A stretch of 64,000 nucleotides of DNA from Streptacidiphilus jeojiense (lineage in GTDB: Bacteria; Actinomycetota; Actinomycetes; Streptomycetales; Streptomycetaceae). A program made the position numbers and the translations under genes. Shown here one piece after another: positions 61,947-64,000 of the stretch. Under the pieces are notes generated by a model. It was not told where the DNA came from and ran no database searches. It saw only the letters and a program-made list of their open reading frames with translations. Numbering within the stretch: position 1 is the first letter of the stretch; each line of letters opens with the position of its first letter. The stretch is from positions 1 through 64,000 of the forward strand of contig NZ_JOEH01000018.1 in the NCBI RefSeq assembly GCF_000719095.1. The letters run 5' to 3'.

Positions 61947-63179
61947 ATGCACCAACCCATGCAGGGCATACGGGTCCTCGAAGTGGCTCAGTTCACCTTC
62001 GTCCCCGCGGCCGCCGCGGTCCTCGCCGACTGGGGGGCGGAGGTGGTCAAGGTGGAGCACGCCGAACGCGGGGACGGACAGCGCGGCCTGGTCAACGTCC
62101 TGGGCGTGGACGCGATCGTCGACGGCAGCAGCTTCTCGCCGATCTTCGAGGGTCCCAACCGGGGCAAGCGCAGCATCGGCCTGGCGCTGGAGAAGCCCGA
62201 GGCCCGCGCGATCCTGGACCGGCTGATCGAGCAGAGCGACGTCTTCCTGACCAACTTCCTCCCGGACGCCCGCGCCAAGCTGCACATCGACCTGGAGGAC
62301 GTCCGCAGGGTCAACCCGGACATCATCTACGTCCGCGGTTCCGGCTTCGGGGCCCGCGGGGCGGAGGCGACCAAGGGCGGCTACGACATGACCGCCTTCT
62401 GGGCCAGGTCCGGCAGCGGCGCCGGAGCCACCCCGCAGGAGGCCGCCCGGCTGGCGCCGATGCCGGCCGGCGGCTACGGCGACAACCTCGGCGCGATGAC
62501 CATCGCCGGCGGCATCGCCGCCGCCCTCTACGCCCGCGCGACCACCGGCGAGACCTCCGTGGTCGACGTCTCCCTGCTCGGCGTCGGCGCCTGGGCCACG
62601 CAGTTCACCGTGAACCTGGCCCTGATGGCCGGCGGCCCCCCGCCGCGTCCCCCGGTGCCCCGGCACGGCTCGGCCAGGAACCCGCTGGTCGGCAGCTACC
62701 GCACCTCGGACGGACGCTGGCTGCTGTTCTCCATGCTGCAACCGGGCCGCTACTGGGGCGAGTTCTGCACCGTGGTGGACCGCCCGGACCTGATCACCGA
62801 CCCGCGCTTCGACACCGTCGAGAAGCTCATGGCCGACGCCCCGCAGGCGGCCGAAATCATCGCGGAGATCATCAGCGGCCGGACCTTCGACGAGTGGGTC
62901 TCCCTGTTCGACGGTATCGAGGGCCAGTGGGCGATCGTCCAGGACGCCTGGGGGGTCGCCAACGACACGTCACTGCGTGAGAACGGCATGATCGCCACCG
63001 TCCAGGACAGCGACGGCGTCGACCGCGAGCTGGTGGCCAACCCGGTCCAGTTCGACGAGACACCGGCCCGGCTGCGCCGGGGACCCCAGTTCGCCGAGCA
63101 CACCGACGAAATCCTGCGCGGCCTCGGCCTGACGGACGAACAGCTGATCGAGCTGAAGATCGCCGGTGCGGTCACCTGA
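61947..63179 (+). CDS. CaiB/BaiF-family CoA transferase (class III)
   Basis: 410 aa. IRVLEVAQFTFVPAAAAVLADWGAEVVKVEH, NRGKRSIGLAL, a catalytic Asp in GGYGDNLGAMT, and VVDVSLLGVGAW. GAGGAG precedes the ATG. It follows the DUF35-aldolase fusion by 50 bp and precedes two hot-dog genes, so it probably supplies the CoA ester used by them. It is not closely similar to the paralogue at 37.3 kb. Confidence 0.92.
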   Translation: MHQPMQGIRVLEVAQFTFVPAAAAVLADWGAEVVKVEHAERGDGQRGLVNVLGVDAIVDGSSFSPIFEGPNRGKRSIGLALEKPEARAILDRLIEQSDVFLTNFLPDARAKLHIDLEDVRRVNPDIIYVRGSGFGARGAEATKGGYDMTAFWARSGSGAGATPQEAARLAPMPAGGYGDNLGAMTIAGGIAAALYARATTGETSVVDVSLLGVGAWATQFTVNLALMAGGPPPRPPVPRHGSARNPLVGSYRTSDGRWLLFSMLQPGRYWGEFCTVVDRPDLITDPRFDTVEKLMADAPQAAEIIAEIISGRTFDEWVSLFDGIEGQWAIVQDAWGVANDTSLRENGMIATVQDSDGVDRELVANPVQFDETPARLRRGPQFAEHTDEILRGLGLTDEQLIELKIAGAVT

Positions 63180-63209
63180 ACCGCCTGACTGTTCATCAAG
63201 GAGCAGATG

Positions 63210-63662
63210 ATGGCAGTGATGCCCATCGAATGGGGCAAGGTACGCGAGTACGCGCAGGCGACGGGGGCGGCGCGGCCGGAGTACCTGGACGACCCGCACG
63301 CCCCGATCCCGCCGACCTTCCTGGCGACGGTGGTGTTCTGGACGCCCATCGGCGAGAGCCTGCGCTCCCCGCAGGTGCTGAAGGCCTGCGCGGAAGCCGG
63401 GATGGAGGCAGGTAGGCACTCCCTGCTCTCGCTGGAGCAGGAGTACGTCTACCACGGTGCACTGCCCCGGGCCGGCGACCGGCTGCACGCCTCGGAGCAG
63501 CTGCGCGACGTGCGCGTCAAGCAGACCAGGAGCGGGCGGTCCATGGTCGTGGTCCGGTTCACCGTCTCCTTCCACGACCAGCCGACCCTCCAGGACGAGC
63601 AGGGCGAACTGCGCGCCGAGTGCCGGTACACCTCGGCCTACCTCCAGCGGGAGCACCCATGA
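63210..63662 (+). CDS. FAS1-like/MaoC N-terminal hot-dog dehydratase subunit
   Basis: 150 aa. VREYAQATGAARPEYLDDP, IPPTFLATVVFW, LSLEQEYVYHGALPRAGDRL and VVVRFTVSFHDQPTL match the HadA/ChsH1-like hot-dog subunit, which lacks the catalytic loop and works with a MaoC partner. That partner starts at once downstream (4-bp ATGA overlap). The ATG at 63210 is 6 nt after AAGGAG; ATG 63207 is also possible. Likely enoyl-CoA hydratase subunit. Confidence 0.88.
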   Translation: MAVMPIEWGKVREYAQATGAARPEYLDDPHAPIPPTFLATVVFWTPIGESLRSPQVLKACAEAGMEAGRHSLLSLEQEYVYHGALPRAGDRLHASEQLRDVRVKQTRSGRSMVVVRFTVSFHDQPTLQDEQGELRAECRYTSAYLQREHP

Positions 63663-64000
63663 TCGACCCGGTACCCGGCGCCACCCTGCCGGAACGCAGC
63701 TTCGGCCCGGTCACCGCGACCGACATCGTCCGCTACCAGGGCGCCAGCGGCGACATGAACCCGATCCACCACGACGACGACTTCGCCCGCGCGGCCGGCT
63801 ACCCCGCCGCGTTCAGCGCCGGGATGCTCAGCGCCGGCTGGCTCGCCGCCTACTGCACCGAGCACCTGGGCGAGACCGGTGTGCGCCGCTACCGCACCAG
63901 GTTCCGCGAGGTGGTCCACCGCGGCGACACGCTGACGGCGTCGGCGAAGGTCGTCCGGGTCTTCGAGGTCGACCGCGAGCAGCGGGTGGAACTGGCGATC
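63659..64000 (+). CDS. MaoC-family enoyl-CoA hydratase subunit (partial, runs off edge)
   Basis: The first 114 codons are present. The hydratase-2 motif is clear: YQGASGDMNPIHHDDDFARA with catalytic Asp and His, then GYPAAFSAGMLSAGWLA. It overlaps the FAS1-like subunit by ATGA, so the two should form a heteromeric hydratase. A typical partner is about 130 to 145 residues, so only the end is missing. Confidence 0.88.
   Translation, partial: MIDPVPGATLPERSFGPVTATDIVRYQGASGDMNPIHHDDDFARAAGYPAAFSAGMLSAGWLAAYCTEHLGETGVRRYRTRFREVVHRGDTLTASAKVVRVFEVDREQRVELAI

Overview
The window is very GC-rich DNA with dense, mostly tightly packed genes, many GTG (and one TTG) starts and ATGA stop/start overlaps. 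Its content (NmtR-type metal sensor, a DUF6193-like protein, a mycofactocin-type SDR, many TetR/IclR/GntR regulators) points to a filamentous actinobacterium, probably Streptomycetales-like. Genus cannot be fixed from the sequence alone. I saw no rRNA, tRNA, CRISPR array or intact insertion sequence.

Layout. 1-9.5 kb: general-purpose genes. These are an arylamine N-acetyltransferase, a secreted or anchored PepSY-like protein, a zinc-less quinone oxidoreductase, a carbohydrate-type unit (HAD phosphatase and MFS divergent from a DeoR regulator and a SET-type sugar exporter), and a P1B-4 metal ATPase divergent from nmtR with an SmtB-like operator between them. 9.5-12.7 kb: a decayed strip with a DUF6193-like gene, a transposase remnant, an anchored orphan protein, a truncated methyltransferase and a frameshifted YdcF-type gene. 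12.7-15.9 kb: an orphan DUF35 Zn-ribbon/OB-fold gene and a TetR gene sharing a long palindrome, then an ABC1/UbiB kinase.

15.9-64 kb: a long catabolic region built like the CoA-thioester pathways for steroids, polycyclic terpenoids or alicyclic ketones. It holds a Baeyer-Villiger monooxygenase, five SDRs, two P450s (one with its own 3Fe-4S ferredoxin), an FprA-like ferredoxin reductase, an aldehyde dehydrogenase, proton-translocating transhydrogenase PntAB, a cyclase-family hydrolase and two CaiB/BaiF CoA transferases. It also holds two acyl-CoA ligases, three crotonases, hot-dog hydratases, thiolases, a DUF35-thiolase fusion that lacks the thiolase cysteine (Ltp2-aldolase-like), and the lower meta-cleavage trio (hydratase, acylating acetaldehyde dehydrogenase, hydroxy-oxovalerate aldolase). 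No ring-cleaving extradiol dioxygenase, 3-ketosteroid dehydrogenase or acyl-CoA dehydrogenase was recognised, so the pathway is incomplete here and the substrate is unknown.

How it fits together. P450s, BVMO and SDRs would oxidise the hydrocarbon skeleton. CoA ligases and transferases would activate acids. Hydratase, dehydrogenase, thiolase and retro-aldolase would shorten side chains or opened rings. The DmpEFG-type trio would turn a 2-hydroxypentadienoate-type product into pyruvate and acetyl-CoA, and PntAB would balance NADH and NADPH. A 15-bp IclR-like palindrome recurs in four separate promoter regions (five copies): the iclR gene itself, an MFS gene, the P450/GntR divergence and the hydratase/MFS divergence. 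This suggests one regulator ties the blocks together. A second, TetR-type 20-bp palindrome sits between the SDR-CMD-HtaA-TetR operon and the ferredoxin reductase. The last gene runs off the right edge.
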